Source: an uncultured Clostridia bacterium
GTDB lineage: Bacteria; Bacillota; Clostridia; TANB77; CAG-508
Assembly: GCA_944393485.1 (NCBI GenBank)
Contig: CALYAJ010000003.1
Location: 1-53,117, forward strand
DNA: 53,117 nucleotides
Reading direction: 5' to 3'
Within the stretch, counting starts at the first letter, position 1. Each line of letters opens with the position of its first letter. The notes beneath the pieces were generated by a model that was given only the letters and a program-made list of their open reading frames with translations, ran no database searches and was not told where the DNA came from. This document shows, piece by piece, positions 43,303 through 52,929 of this stretch. Made by a program: the position numbers and the translations under genes.

Positions 43303-43316
<14 letters not shown>
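42057..43316 (+). CDS. Y-family DNA polymerase (UvrX/DinB-like)
   Basis: The product has 419 residues. ATG 42057 follows GGAGAG by 8 bases, and the GTG at 42048 abuts that ribosome site. Palm motifs are CIDLKTFYASVECVERG (about 5-21) and YSIDEAFMDV (about 103-112), carrying the metal-binding Asp and DE. The little-finger region extends to the C-terminus. As with Bacillus YqjW/UvrX, the next gene is a YolD-like partner. It performs error-prone translesion synthesis. The LexA-type box upstream supports SOS control. Confidence 0.93.
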
Positions 43317-44474
<1,158 letters not shown>

Positions 44475-44478
44475 ATTT

Positions 44479-44510
44479 TGTCCAGCAGTAAAGGATACTG
44501 CTGGACATTT
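44479..44510. terminator. Convergent terminator between the SOS operon and the minus-strand gene
   Basis: TGTCCAGCAGT (44479-44489) pairs with ACTGCTGGACA (44497-44507). A T-rich tail follows on the plus side and an A-rich flank on the other, so it can serve both converging units. Confidence 0.8.
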
Positions 44511-44524
44511 TGAGTCTCATATTG

Positions 44525-44752
44525 TTATTTAGTGAAGAAATACTGATTATAGTCATTTAATAACTTTTCAGTATCTTCGGCGTTTTCACATTTCGCTGTG
44601 AAAAGAAATTTTTTTGCATCATACCCGAAATCTGCATTATACTTGCAAGCAAAAGATACGAGTTCAGGTAATTCTTTTTCAACAGGATATGTTCCAGAAA
44701 GAAATACTTCTATTTTCCGAGTCCCTTCATTAAAGTTAACAATTGTTTTCAT
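44525..44752 (-). CDS. Small unrecognised protein, only minus-strand gene
   Basis: The product has 75 residues. On the minus strand the start ATG at 44752 follows GAAAGGAG by 10 bases. No family was recognised. Strand-helix alternation (KTIVNF, IEVFLSG, ELPELVSFACKY, KFLFTAKC, EDTEKLLNDYNQYF) gives an HPr-like or ferredoxin-like outline, but no phosphorylatable His or Cys motif is visible. Two lines of the gene have 20 and 21 G/C of 60, modestly above most neighbours. It has a promoter on its own strand and shares a terminator with the operon coming the other way. Confidence 0.75.
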   Translation of the reverse strand: MKTIVNFNEGTRKIEVFLSGTYPVEKELPELVSFACKYNADFGYDAKKFLFTAKCENAEDTEKLLNDYNQYFFTK

Positions 44753-44803
44753 ACATGAGTCGCTCCTTTCAAAAAAAAAATTCTTTAAAGTTTCATTGAA
44801 CTT

Positions 44804-44832
44804 AATATAACACAAAACCTAGTATAGTTCAA
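44804..44832 (-). promoter_or_regulatory. Minus-strand promoter of the 44525-44752 gene
   Basis: Read on the minus strand: TTGAAC (44832-44827), a 17-base spacer and TATATT (44809-44804). Its place and strand match the gene. Confidence 0.7.
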
Positions 44833-45000
44833 TTATAAAAGAAGACATAGATTAATTAATGTTAATTATGTAAAAAAATGACAATAAGAGAAACTAAAAA
44901 TAGAAAAGTATATGTCAAAAACAATCTTAAGAGAAGCAGAGAAAAAAGGAATAAATAATTGGCATATAAGTAGTTTTTTAGATTAGGATTACTAAATAAA

Positions 45001-45040
45001 AATATTCTATATTTGTTTAATAAGTATAGAATATTTTTTC
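45001..45040 (+). terminator. Terminator upstream of the 45087 gene
   Basis: AATATTCTATA (45001-45011) pairs with TATAGAATATT (45025-45035), followed by a T-run. No intact gene precedes it on this strand, since only a 24-codon open stretch (44912-44986) lies before it, so it may close a lost gene. Confidence 0.7.
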
Positions 45041-45086
45041 TTTATATGATATAGTCAGAATGAAAATAATTAGGGAGGTTTTTTTT

Positions 45087-45782
45087 ATGAAAAAGAAAGT
45101 TTTAATTGCGATTATTCTTATTATAGTAATAATAATCGGAGTGATAGGATATATGGTATTTAGTGATATGATGCAAGAAAATAAACTAAAAACAGAATTA
45201 TCTGAACTACAACAACTTGTAAACACAGAAAATATTGATATGGATGCAGTAAATAGCAGACTAGATAGAATTGTAACTAACGGAGATTATGCAGTAGTTG
45301 AGGATGCTTTTAAATCTTATTTAAGAGATAATTTTGATAACAGTATACAAATTGCAGAAATATTAAATGACGAGAAAATAACAACATTATTAACAGTAGA
45401 AAATTATGAAAATGATGGAAAAGATTTCACAGAATCCAAAAATTATATTACAACAACAATAACTGCACTAGAAGATTGTAAAAATAAATATACAGAATTT
45501 TTTACTGAAGATAAAGCAATGTCATATATTAATGATAAAGGGCTAGATAGTTATTATACAGATTTATATAAAAACGAATTAATGGGTGATATGGACTTAG
45601 CATCACAGGACACGACAGTTCAAGATTCAATTGATGAAGTAATATCAATATTAAATACTTCTGAAGAAGTTTTAAATTTATTATCAAAAAACCAAGATGC
45701 TTGGGAGATTGAAGGAGAAAATATAGTATTTAATAGTGAAAATTTATCAAATGAGTATGATGAGCTAATAAATTCATTATAA
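45087..45782 (+). CDS. Membrane-anchored helical protein of unknown function
   Basis: The product has 231 residues. ATG 45087 follows AGGGAGG by about 10 bases, rejecting the longer frame from 45060. One membrane helix (about 4-27) anchors a mostly helical outer domain rich in Asp, Glu and Asn (LSELQQLVNTENIDMD, and later SIDEVISILNTSEEVLNLLSK). There is no lipobox or known domain. Isolated between two terminators. It could sense or bind something outside the cell, but there is no direct hint. Confidence 0.75.
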   Translation: MKKKVLIAIILIIVIIIGVIGYMVFSDMMQENKLKTELSELQQLVNTENIDMDAVNSRLDRIVTNGDYAVVEDAFKSYLRDNFDNSIQIAEILNDEKITTLLTVENYENDGKDFTESKNYITTTITALEDCKNKYTEFFTEDKAMSYINDKGLDSYYTDLYKNELMGDMDLASQDTTVQDSIDEVISILNTSEEVLNLLSKNQDAWEIEGENIVFNSENLSNEYDELINSL

Positions 45783-45794
45783 TATAAATTTTTG

Positions 45795-45827
45795 AAGATT
45801 AGTTTGGAATATAACTAATCTTTTTTG
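45795..45827 (+). terminator. Terminator of the 45087 gene
   Basis: AAGATTAGTT (45795-45804) with AACTAATCTT (45813-45822), then TTTTG. Confidence 0.85.
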
Positions 45828-45954
45828 TGCCAAAATCATTAGAATGTTATTTATTGGAATAATAAATGCTATATTTAAATAGGTTATGCTTATAAAGCAA
45901 ATGATTTCTTTATTTTTTTAAATATTTATGATATTATGTCGAAAGAGTGAAGAT

Positions 45955-47340
45955 ATGGGAGAAAATAAAGTGAATGAAAACATGCTAGAAAAAATAGAAA
46001 TTAAAAAAATAGAAAAAGAACAATTTGATGAATATAAAGATGAAATAGAAAAAATACATAATGAAAATGTATTTCCAAATAACGGTTATTTAATGGATGA
46101 AGATTATATTATAAATGCAGAAATTATTTTTGTTGCTTTACTAAATAATAAAGTTGTAGGTTTTGCCTCAATAAATACATATGATTATGAACCAGATGAA
46201 GGCGACGATTTATGGATAACTATAGAAAAAAATAATATGCAAATAAAACAAATTGCTATAAGTAAAGAATTTCAAGGACTAAAAATAGGAACACACTTAT
46301 TAAATAAAGTAAAAGAATATGCAAAAAGTAAAGGTATTAATAATATTTATTTATATGCTTTAGGAGATAATGAAAAGGCTCATAAGTTTTATGAAAGAAA
46401 TGGGTTTAAATTATCTGGTATTTGGAGTGCAAAAGAGTATATGGAAATAAAAGATTTTAAAAGTTATTTATTTGCATATACAAATAAAATGGAATGTAAA
46501 GCAATATTTTTAGATATGGATGGCACGTTATTAAATTCTGAAAAAGAAGTATCAGATTATTCAATTAAGATTTTAAAAGAAATAAAACAAAAAGGAATAG
46601 AAATAATCTTAATATCAGGAAGATGTAACAAATCAATTGAGCATATTGTGAAAAATAGAATTAATAATAAAGATGAGATAATTAGGTATATTATTTCAAC
46701 AGACGGAACAATGATAAAAGATTTAAAGGAAAACAAAATAATATATCAAAGTAGTTTAAATGAAAAACTTGTAAAAGAGTTAATATATAAATCATATAAT
46801 TTTGATACAGCTTTTTATATAATAACTGAAAATGATATGTATAAGGATAATCGAATGAATGAGTATCAAAAAGAAACCGATAGATGGTATATAAATGGTG
46901 AATTTTATAATATAGAAAATAATCTAAAAACAATTGATTTTAACGATTTTAGTAAAAAAAATGAAAAAGTTAATCGAATATTATTCTTTTCCATGAATTT
47001 GGATAAATTAAAAGAAATTAATGAAAATATTTTAAAAAATGATGAAATTCAAACATTATTTAGAAAAGATTTTAAGGATTATCAATTATTGCTAATTTCA
47101 AATAAATATTCTAAAGCAATAGGAATAATTGAAATGTGTAAATATCTAAATCTATCCACTAAAGATACAATAGCATTTGGTGATTCAGATAATGATATTG
47201 AAATGCTAGAGATAGTAGGAGATGGTATTGCAATGAAAAATACAAAAATAGATTTAAAAACAAATAAAATCACAGAATTTACTAATAATGAAGATGGTGT
47301 AGCAAAGTATTTAGAAAAAATGTTATTGGAGGAAAAGTAA
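45955..47340 (+). CDS. Fusion of GNAT acetyltransferase and Cof-type HAD phosphatase
   Basis: The product has 461 residues. ATG 45955 was chosen over 45928, although its ribosome site (GAGTGAAG) is weak. Residues about 10-165 form a GNAT domain (QIKQIAISKEFQGLKIGTHL acetyl-CoA loop, NEKAHKFYERNGFK). Residues about 180-460 form a HAD-IIB (Cof) phosphatase: catalytic LDMDGTLLNSE, the Thr/Ser motif LISGR, and FGDSDNDIEM near residue 407. GNAT plus Cof in one chain is unusual. It would acetylate and dephosphorylate related small molecules. The stop overlaps the next ATG by one base. Confidence 0.88.
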   Translation: MGENKVNENMLEKIEIKKIEKEQFDEYKDEIEKIHNENVFPNNGYLMDEDYIINAEIIFVALLNNKVVGFASINTYDYEPDEGDDLWITIEKNNMQIKQIAISKEFQGLKIGTHLLNKVKEYAKSKGINNIYLYALGDNEKAHKFYERNGFKLSGIWSAKEYMEIKDFKSYLFAYTNKMECKAIFLDMDGTLLNSEKEVSDYSIKILKEIKQKGIEIILISGRCNKSIEHIVKNRINNKDEIIRYIISTDGTMIKDLKENKIIYQSSLNEKLVKELIYKSYNFDTAFYIITENDMYKDNRMNEYQKETDRWYINGEFYNIENNLKTIDFNDFSKKNEKVNRILFFSMNLDKLKEINENILKNDEIQTLFRKDFKDYQLLLISNKYSKAIGIIEMCKYLNLSTKDTIAFGDSDNDIEMLEIVGDGIAMKNTKIDLKTNKITEFTNNEDGVAKYLEKMLLEEK

Positions 47341-48557
47341 TGAATATAGGAATAGATATAGATGGAGTCTTAACAGATATTGAACAATGGCAATTAGACT
47401 ACGGAAGCAAGTTTATATCTGAGCAATACCATAAAGGAATTATAAATAATGAAGGATATAATATAGAAGATATATTTGATGTAGATGAAACTATAGATGA
47501 TGAATTTTGGAAAAAATATTTATATGATTATGCTAAAAGCGAACCAACAAGAAAATTTGCAAATGAAGTAACAAAAAAATTAAAAGAAGATGGAAATAAA
47601 GTATTTATCATAACTGCAAGATTTTTAACTGATAGAGATACAGATGAAGGTCAAGAAATGAGGCAAATAGTAAGAAACTGGCTAAAAGAAAATGAGATTT
47701 ACTATGATGAAATTATATTTAGTCCAGAAGATAAATTAGAAATATGCTTAAATAACAATATTGATGTGATGATAGATGATAAAGTAGAAAATATAAATGA
47801 AATATCAAAACATATACCAGTAATATGCTTTAATGCAGGATATAACAAAGAATGTAAAGGAGAAAATATTTATAGAGCTTATTCATGGTATGATATATAT
47901 TCTAAAATTAAAGAAATAGAAAACAAAAACAAAATCGTTATATTTGATTGGGGAGGCGTTATAGAAAGTCATAAGGAAGGAGAATATTCAATAGATAAAG
48001 CTATCATAAATCTTATAAAACATTTTAACAGTAAAGAAGATGAAAAAACGATAGTAGAAAGATACCATGCCCAATCAGTAGAAGATATAACATACCATAT
48101 CTATTTAGAAAATGATAAATGGTTTGAAAAAATAAAAAAAGAATTTAATTTAGAATGTAATTCAGAGGAATTTTACAATTATTACATAAAAGAATTTGAT
48201 AAAATTGACTATTACAAAGATGTAGTAGAATTTGCTCATAGCTTAAAAGATAGATGCAAGATAGCTATTTTATCAAATCTTGGATCATTAGATAAGCAAA
48301 GATTAGATAAACAAGTAAATTTAAAACAATTTGATTATGTATGGCTTTCATTTGAATTAAACTGTCGAAAACCTAAAGAGAAAATTTATGAAGTAGTAGA
48401 AAAAGATTGTAAGATAGAGCCTAAAAATATTCTATTTATTGATGACAGTAAAGAAAATATTGAAGTAGCAAACAAAAGAGGCTGGAATACTTGTTTAGCA
48501 ACTGGACATGAGTTAGATAAAATAAAAAATAGTATAAATGAGTTTTTAAATATATAA
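47340..48557 (+). CDS. Double HAD protein: 5'-nucleotidase-like plus HAD-IA domains
   Basis: The product has 405 residues. Its ATG shares one base with the previous stop. The first domain (about 1-195) begins MNIGIDIDGVLTDIEQW (D-x-D nucleophile pair) with VFIITARF and DVMIDDKVENI, as in 5'(3')-deoxyribonucleotidase-like NT5C proteins. The second domain (about 198-405) begins KIVIFDWGGVIES and has AILSNLGS, RKPKEKIYE and NILFIDDSKENI, a HAD-IA phosphatase. Both active sites look complete. The first domain is clearly paralogous to the whole protein at 51033. Two phosphatases in one chain suggest sequential steps. Confidence 0.88.
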   Translation: MNIGIDIDGVLTDIEQWQLDYGSKFISEQYHKGIINNEGYNIEDIFDVDETIDDEFWKKYLYDYAKSEPTRKFANEVTKKLKEDGNKVFIITARFLTDRDTDEGQEMRQIVRNWLKENEIYYDEIIFSPEDKLEICLNNNIDVMIDDKVENINEISKHIPVICFNAGYNKECKGENIYRAYSWYDIYSKIKEIENKNKIVIFDWGGVIESHKEGEYSIDKAIINLIKHFNSKEDEKTIVERYHAQSVEDITYHIYLENDKWFEKIKKEFNLECNSEEFYNYYIKEFDKIDYYKDVVEFAHSLKDRCKIAILSNLGSLDKQRLDKQVNLKQFDYVWLSFELNCRKPKEKIYEVVEKDCKIEPKNILFIDDSKENIEVANKRGWNTCLATGHELDKIKNSINEFLNI

Positions 48558-48571
48558 ATTAGGAGCAGAAA

Positions 48572-49177
48572 ATGAATGTAAAAGAAATGAAACAAGCAGT
48601 AGAAATATTAGGCAAAGAGTGGAATTTAGGGAAAAAAGAAGCAGAAGCTGAAGGTAATATATGTGCTTGGATTTATTTAATGGAAATACTAGAAGAAAGT
48701 GAAAAGATTATTACTTATAAAGAAAATGGTGAGCTTATAGGATTTTGTGGATATGCTAAATGGAATTCTAAAAAACATTTATTAAGAAAAAAATTAGCAA
48801 AAATAATAAGAAACAAACTAATGAATAGTAAAAAAATAAAAAATAAAGAAGCAATAAAAAAGTATGATGATAATTATGGATATTATGAACCAAAAGATAT
48901 AGAAAAGAATTTTGATGGAGAAATATCTATATTAATTGTAAAAAAAGAATATCAAAATAAAGGAATAGGAACAAAGTTATTATTAGAAGTTTTTAAACTT
49001 GCCAAAGAAGATGGCTTAAAGAAAATTCAAATACTAACAGATGAATCTTGCAATCATAAGTTCTATGAAAAATCTAACTGTGAAATTGTATATGAAACTA
49101 AAATACAAAATATTGAAAGTAATATTATTGGAAACAAGAAATTTGAAACAGCATACGTTTATCAAAAAATGCTATAA
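48572..49177 (+). CDS. GNAT acetyltransferase
   Basis: The product has 201 residues with AGGAGC before the ATG. The GNAT core is ISILIVKKEYQNKGIGTKLL (acetyl-CoA pyrophosphate loop, about 127-146), followed by LTDESCNHKFYEKSNCE. Residues about 20-50 form the N-terminal helix pair. It acetylates an amine of unknown identity. Inserted between the double-HAD and the MFS gene in the same strand-packed array, so probably co-transcribed. Confidence 0.85.
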   Translation: MNVKEMKQAVEILGKEWNLGKKEAEAEGNICAWIYLMEILEESEKIITYKENGELIGFCGYAKWNSKKHLLRKKLAKIIRNKLMNSKKIKNKEAIKKYDDNYGYYEPKDIEKNFDGEISILIVKKEYQNKGIGTKLLLEVFKLAKEDGLKKIQILTDESCNHKFYEKSNCEIVYETKIQNIESNIIGNKKFETAYVYQKML

Positions 49178-49204
49178 TTTATAAATTACGAAGGGGAATA
49201 ATAA

Positions 49205-50434
49205 ATGGAAGAAACACAGAGTATAAAAAAAGCAAAAAGAAGCATAAAAATATACCCAATATTTGCATCATTTACAGGAGATATGATTTTTTTCGTACCA
49301 ATAGATACTTTATTCTTAACATTAGTAAAAGGATTAACAGCAAGTCAAATAACAGCAATGACAATGGTTTCACTAATTATATGTATATTATCTCAAAAAA
49401 TAATATTATCTATTGTAAAGAAAATAGGAAATGTAAATTCATTAAGATTAGGTTCATTTATGCTTTTAATAGCATCTCTATGCTTAACATTTGGAAATAG
49501 TTTTCCTTTGATGTTATTATATAAAACTATACTTGAACTTGCATATATATTTTTAAATATGGATGAAATTGTACTTAAAAACAATCTAAATGCAGTAGAC
49601 AGATCAGACGATTATTATAAGATTAGAAATAAAACAAAAATAATATATTCCTCAATTACTCTATTTACAGCATTAGTAGCAGGAAGTTTATTTAATATAA
49701 ATAATTATTTACCAATGTATTTATCAATTGGAATATATATAATATTGTTTGGTGCTTCATTCTTATATTACGAAGCTAAAACAAAAATCAATATAGCTAC
49801 ACAAACAGATAATAAAAAACTAAAAATAACGAATATCATTTTTTTAGTGATTTTATCTAATGCAGTTTTTTATTCTATTATTAAAATGGGACAAAATAAT
49901 AGTAAATTATTTATGCAATATGATTTTCAAAATTTCTTATCTATTGAGATGGTTACATACTATATAACGGCAATTGTATTTATTTCAAGAATTGCAAGGC
50001 TATTCGGAAATATCATATTTGGCAAAGTATATAAAAGAATAAAAAACAAAATGAGTATTATATTATCAATATGTTTAGCTTTAGCATTTACATTATTGTT
50101 ATTAGGTCATTTCATAAATATGTCATTTGCAATAAAAGTATTATTAATGTCACTAGGATTTTTCTTGATTTTAGCAATTAGAGATTCTTTCCAAGTATAT
50201 ATAGAAGATGTGGCACTAGGTATTGCAAATAAAGATGAACAACAAAAAATAATAATAAAAATAGAAGTAAGCAGAAGAATTGGAACATTGATTTTAAGTA
50301 CATTATTTACACTCATATTAATAAGATATGAGCTTGTTGTAGTTGAATTTGTACTATTAATTTTATCAATAATTGAAATATTTATTAGTAAGCAATTATG
50401 CAATAAATTAAGTAAAATGAAAAAGGAGAATTAG
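49205..50434 (+). CDS. MFS transporter
   Basis: The product has 409 residues with AAGGGGA upstream. About twelve helices in two halves are separated by a basic cytoplasmic loop (about 195-207). There is a typical A-like loop SIVKKIGNVNSLRLGSF between helices 2 and 3. Helix 1 carries FTGDMIFFVP, suggesting a charged substrate path. Its location inside the phosphatase-acetyltransferase array suggests export or import of the modified compound. It cannot be assigned to a drug or sugar subfamily by eye. Confidence 0.85.
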   Translation: MEETQSIKKAKRSIKIYPIFASFTGDMIFFVPIDTLFLTLVKGLTASQITAMTMVSLIICILSQKIILSIVKKIGNVNSLRLGSFMLLIASLCLTFGNSFPLMLLYKTILELAYIFLNMDEIVLKNNLNAVDRSDDYYKIRNKTKIIYSSITLFTALVAGSLFNINNYLPMYLSIGIYIILFGASFLYYEAKTKINIATQTDNKKLKITNIIFLVILSNAVFYSIIKMGQNNSKLFMQYDFQNFLSIEMVTYYITAIVFISRIARLFGNIIFGKVYKRIKNKMSIILSICLALAFTLLLLGHFINMSFAIKVLLMSLGFFLILAIRDSFQVYIEDVALGIANKDEQQKIIIKIEVSRRIGTLILSTLFTLILIRYELVVVEFVLLILSIIEIFISKQLCNKLSKMKKEN

Positions 50435-50435
50435 T

Positions 50436-51023
50436 ATGAAAAATATAGTAATAATAGGAGTAGGAAGAGCAGGAAAAACAACATTAAGCAATATGATTAA
50501 AGATAAATGGAATGGGTATAACTTAATTCATTCAGATTCAATTAAATGGGGAATAATAAGAGGAAAAGGTAAAGAACCTTATTATAGAAAAAATATTAAA
50601 GCACAGAAAGAATGGGAACATGGAGATGAATTTCAAAGGACTCTAGTTGAAATATATAAATCTTCAGTAAATAAAGATGAGGATGTAAAAGGATATGGTA
50701 CAATACTTGAATCAGGTCAATTAGAACCAAGATATGTAAAAGAGCTTATTGATAAATATAATGTTTATTGTATATGTTTAGGTCATGGAGATTTAGATAA
50801 ACAAGGAATTATTGATTTATGTAGGAAAAATGACAAAGAAAAAGACTGGAGTTATGGAATTTCTGACGAAGATTTAGATGCTCATGCAGAGAAGTGGGCA
50901 GAAACTAATGAAAATTTGAAAGTAGAATGTCCAAAATACGGAATTGAATATATTGATACACATATAGATAGAGAAGAAATATTAAATAAAATCATGAAAA
51001 AGATAGAAAAAGAAATAAAGTAG
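50436..51023 (+). CDS. P-loop nucleotide/small-molecule kinase-like protein
   Basis: The product has 195 residues, its ATG two bases after the MFS stop (AAAAGGAGA as ribosome site). Walker A GVGRAGKTT (8-16) follows the first strand. HSDSIKWGIIRGKG follows, and the lid region CRKNDKEKDW lies near the middle. It resembles adenylate/shikimate-type kinases or the AAA_33 group. It would phosphorylate a small substrate. No substrate-specific motif was recognised. Neighbours include phosphatases and a NUDIX enzyme, so phosphoryl-group traffic is the likely theme. Confidence 0.8.
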   Translation: MKNIVIIGVGRAGKTTLSNMIKDKWNGYNLIHSDSIKWGIIRGKGKEPYYRKNIKAQKEWEHGDEFQRTLVEIYKSSVNKDEDVKGYGTILESGQLEPRYVKELIDKYNVYCICLGHGDLDKQGIIDLCRKNDKEKDWSYGISDEDLDAHAEKWAETNENLKVECPKYGIEYIDTHIDREEILNKIMKKIEKEIK

Positions 51024-51032
51024 AGGTTATTT

Positions 51033-51620
51033 ATGAGAATTGGGATAGACATAGATGATACACTAACAAATGTAAAAGATAAACTAATTGAGGCAGGAGA
51101 AAAATATGCTAAAAGTTTAGGAAAAGATATAAAAGTAGATAAAAGTTTTGAAGATAAAAACAATAATGGCAACAAATGGCAAGAGATGTTTCAATTCAGT
51201 TATGAAGAATTAAAATATTTCTTAAAAGACATACAAGAAAGTATAACAAATAAAGCTAAACCAAGAGAGAATGTAGTAGAAGTTATAAAAAAATTAAAAA
51301 ATGACGGAAATGAAATTATAATTATTACTGCAAGAGATTCAGAATTCCATAATGATCCATATAAATATAGCAAAGATTGGTTAGATAAAAATAATATATA
51401 TTATGATAAATTAATTGTAAATGCAAGAGATAAAAAGATAGCATGTATTGAAGAAAAGATTGATTTATTTATTGATGATAGTGAAAGTAATTGCTTAAAT
51501 GTAAAAAAAGCTGGAATAAAAACGATAAGAGTTTGCAATGAAATAGAAAATAGCAATTCAAATTTAATATGCTTTAATAGTTGGAATGATATTTATAGTT
51601 ATATTCAAACTATAAAATAA
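51033..51620 (+). CDS. 5'-nucleotidase-like HAD phosphatase (NT5C type)
   Basis: The product has 195 residues with GAGG before the ATG. The HAD motif I is IGIDIDDTLTNV (D-x-D), motif II IIIITARD, and motif IV LFIDDSESN, with a helical cap between. The C-terminus (CFNSWNDIYSYI) matches the same segment of the double-HAD protein at 47340, so the two are paralogues in one cluster. Deoxyribonucleotidase-like phosphatases hydrolyse nucleoside monophosphates. Specific substrate unknown. Confidence 0.88.
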   Translation: MRIGIDIDDTLTNVKDKLIEAGEKYAKSLGKDIKVDKSFEDKNNNGNKWQEMFQFSYEELKYFLKDIQESITNKAKPRENVVEVIKKLKNDGNEIIIITARDSEFHNDPYKYSKDWLDKNNIYYDKLIVNARDKKIACIEEKIDLFIDDSESNCLNVKKAGIKTIRVCNEIENSNSNLICFNSWNDIYSYIQTIK

Positions 51621-51639
51621 TCAAGAAAGAAGGATAAAA

Positions 51640-52083
51640 ATGAAATACATAAAAGAAGAAGAAAATCCAAATATAAAATATAGAAAAAGACCAGGAGCTT
51701 ATGCAATTATGACAAGAAATGAAGATGACAAAGTAGGGATTGTAACAGATGGTAGAGATTTATTTTATTTAGGTGGTGGAATAGAAGAAGGAGAAACAAA
51801 GCTACAAGCACTAAAAAGAGAATTCATTGAAGAAACAGGATACACTATAAAAAATATTGAACCATTTGATGAAGTTAGGTCATTTATAGATGCTGAAGAA
51901 AAAGGGCATCTAGAAATAGAAGCATATGTATATACAGCAGAATTTGATGAAAAGGTAGCAGAACCAATAGAAAAAGACCATAAAGTGTTATGGGTAAATC
52001 CAGAAGAATATAAGGACAAATTATTTAGAGAATGGCAAAAGTATATATTAAAAGAATATGTTGAAAGGAATTCTAATAAATGA
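51640..52083 (+). CDS. NUDIX hydrolase
   Basis: The product has 147 residues with AGAAGGAT upstream. The Nudix box is complete: GIEEGETKLQALKREFIEET then G (G-x5-E-x7-REFxEExG, about 47-68). Residues before it (YRKRPGAYAIMT) resemble the start of ADP-ribose or nucleotide-sugar pyrophosphatases. It hydrolyses a diphosphate linkage to a nucleoside or similar group. It overlaps the metallophosphoesterase gene by 4 bases (ATGA), indicating translational coupling. Confidence 0.92.
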   Translation: MKYIKEEENPNIKYRKRPGAYAIMTRNEDDKVGIVTDGRDLFYLGGGIEEGETKLQALKREFIEETGYTIKNIEPFDEVRSFIDAEEKGHLEIEAYVYTAEFDEKVAEPIEKDHKVLWVNPEEYKDKLFREWQKYILKEYVERNSNK

Positions 52084-52892
52084 AAATAGTTATTTTTTCA
52101 GATATACATTATTCTGATAATTATAAATATGAAACTGAACCTATGAAGTCAAGAAAATTGACAATGTATTCAGAGCCTCTAGTAAAAAAATTAATAGAAA
52201 AAATAAACCATGAAATAAAGCCAGATATTGTATTAAATTTAGGAGATTTAATCGAAGATAGAAATGATAGTAAAAAAGATAAAGAAAATTTGGAATATAT
52301 ATGGAATATTTTAAAACAGATAAAAGTTCCATTTTATACATTACTGGGAAATCATGATTTAAAAATGATGAAATCAAAAAGAGAAGTAGAAAACATATTA
52401 GGTTATAAAAATACAACATTTTCAATTGATTTAAAGGGATATCATTTTGTATTCTTAAGCCCTAAATTAGAAAATTTTACAATATCTGATGATGGAGGAA
52501 TTTCAAGGACAAAAAACATATCAACTGAAGATTTAAAATGGTTAAAAAATGATTTAAAGAAAAATACATTACCAACAATTATATGTTATCACTATGGAAT
52601 AGCTGAAGATGATATGAAAGGGAATTGGTGGTTTGAAAAAGATAAAGAAGAGGCTTTATTAGAGAATAGAAACGAATTAAAAGAAATTTTGGAAAGTGAT
52701 AAAAATATAGTAGCAGTTTTTTCAGGACATCAGCATTGGACAAAAGAAATTGAAGAAAATAATATCAAATATTTCATAGTTGGTTCATTGGTTGAAAATG
52801 TAAACAATGATGGCATTCCTGATGGGATTTTTTTAGAGGTAGATATTAAAGATAAAAATATGGAAATAAAAAAGAGGCATATTTCTATGTAG
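52080..52892 (+). CDS. Calcineurin-like metallophosphoesterase
   Basis: The product has 270 residues and overlaps the NUDIX gene by 4 bases. Metal-binding motifs in order: FSDIHY (D-x-H, 6-11), LNLGDLIEDR (GD-x-x-D type), LLGNHD, CYHYG and SGHQHW (GHxH). The layout fits the YfcE/icc-like group of phosphodiesterases. It needs two metals (Mn/Fe/Zn). Together with the NUDIX partner it could process a nucleotide or phosphorylated cofactor. Confidence 0.9.
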   Translation: MKIVIFSDIHYSDNYKYETEPMKSRKLTMYSEPLVKKLIEKINHEIKPDIVLNLGDLIEDRNDSKKDKENLEYIWNILKQIKVPFYTLLGNHDLKMMKSKREVENILGYKNTTFSIDLKGYHFVFLSPKLENFTISDDGGISRTKNISTEDLKWLKNDLKKNTLPTIICYHYGIAEDDMKGNWWFEKDKEEALLENRNELKEILESDKNIVAVFSGHQHWTKEIEENNIKYFIVGSLVENVNNDGIPDGIFLEVDIKDKNMEIKKRHISM

Positions 52893-52929
52893 TCAAAAAA
52901 TATAGTTAATTTCAATATGGAGGATTTAT

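Noticed and set aside
44912..44986. A 24-codon open stretch starting ATG before the terminator at 45001
   Set aside because: No ribosome site and no recognisable motif. It may be the tail of a lost gene, but this cannot be supported.
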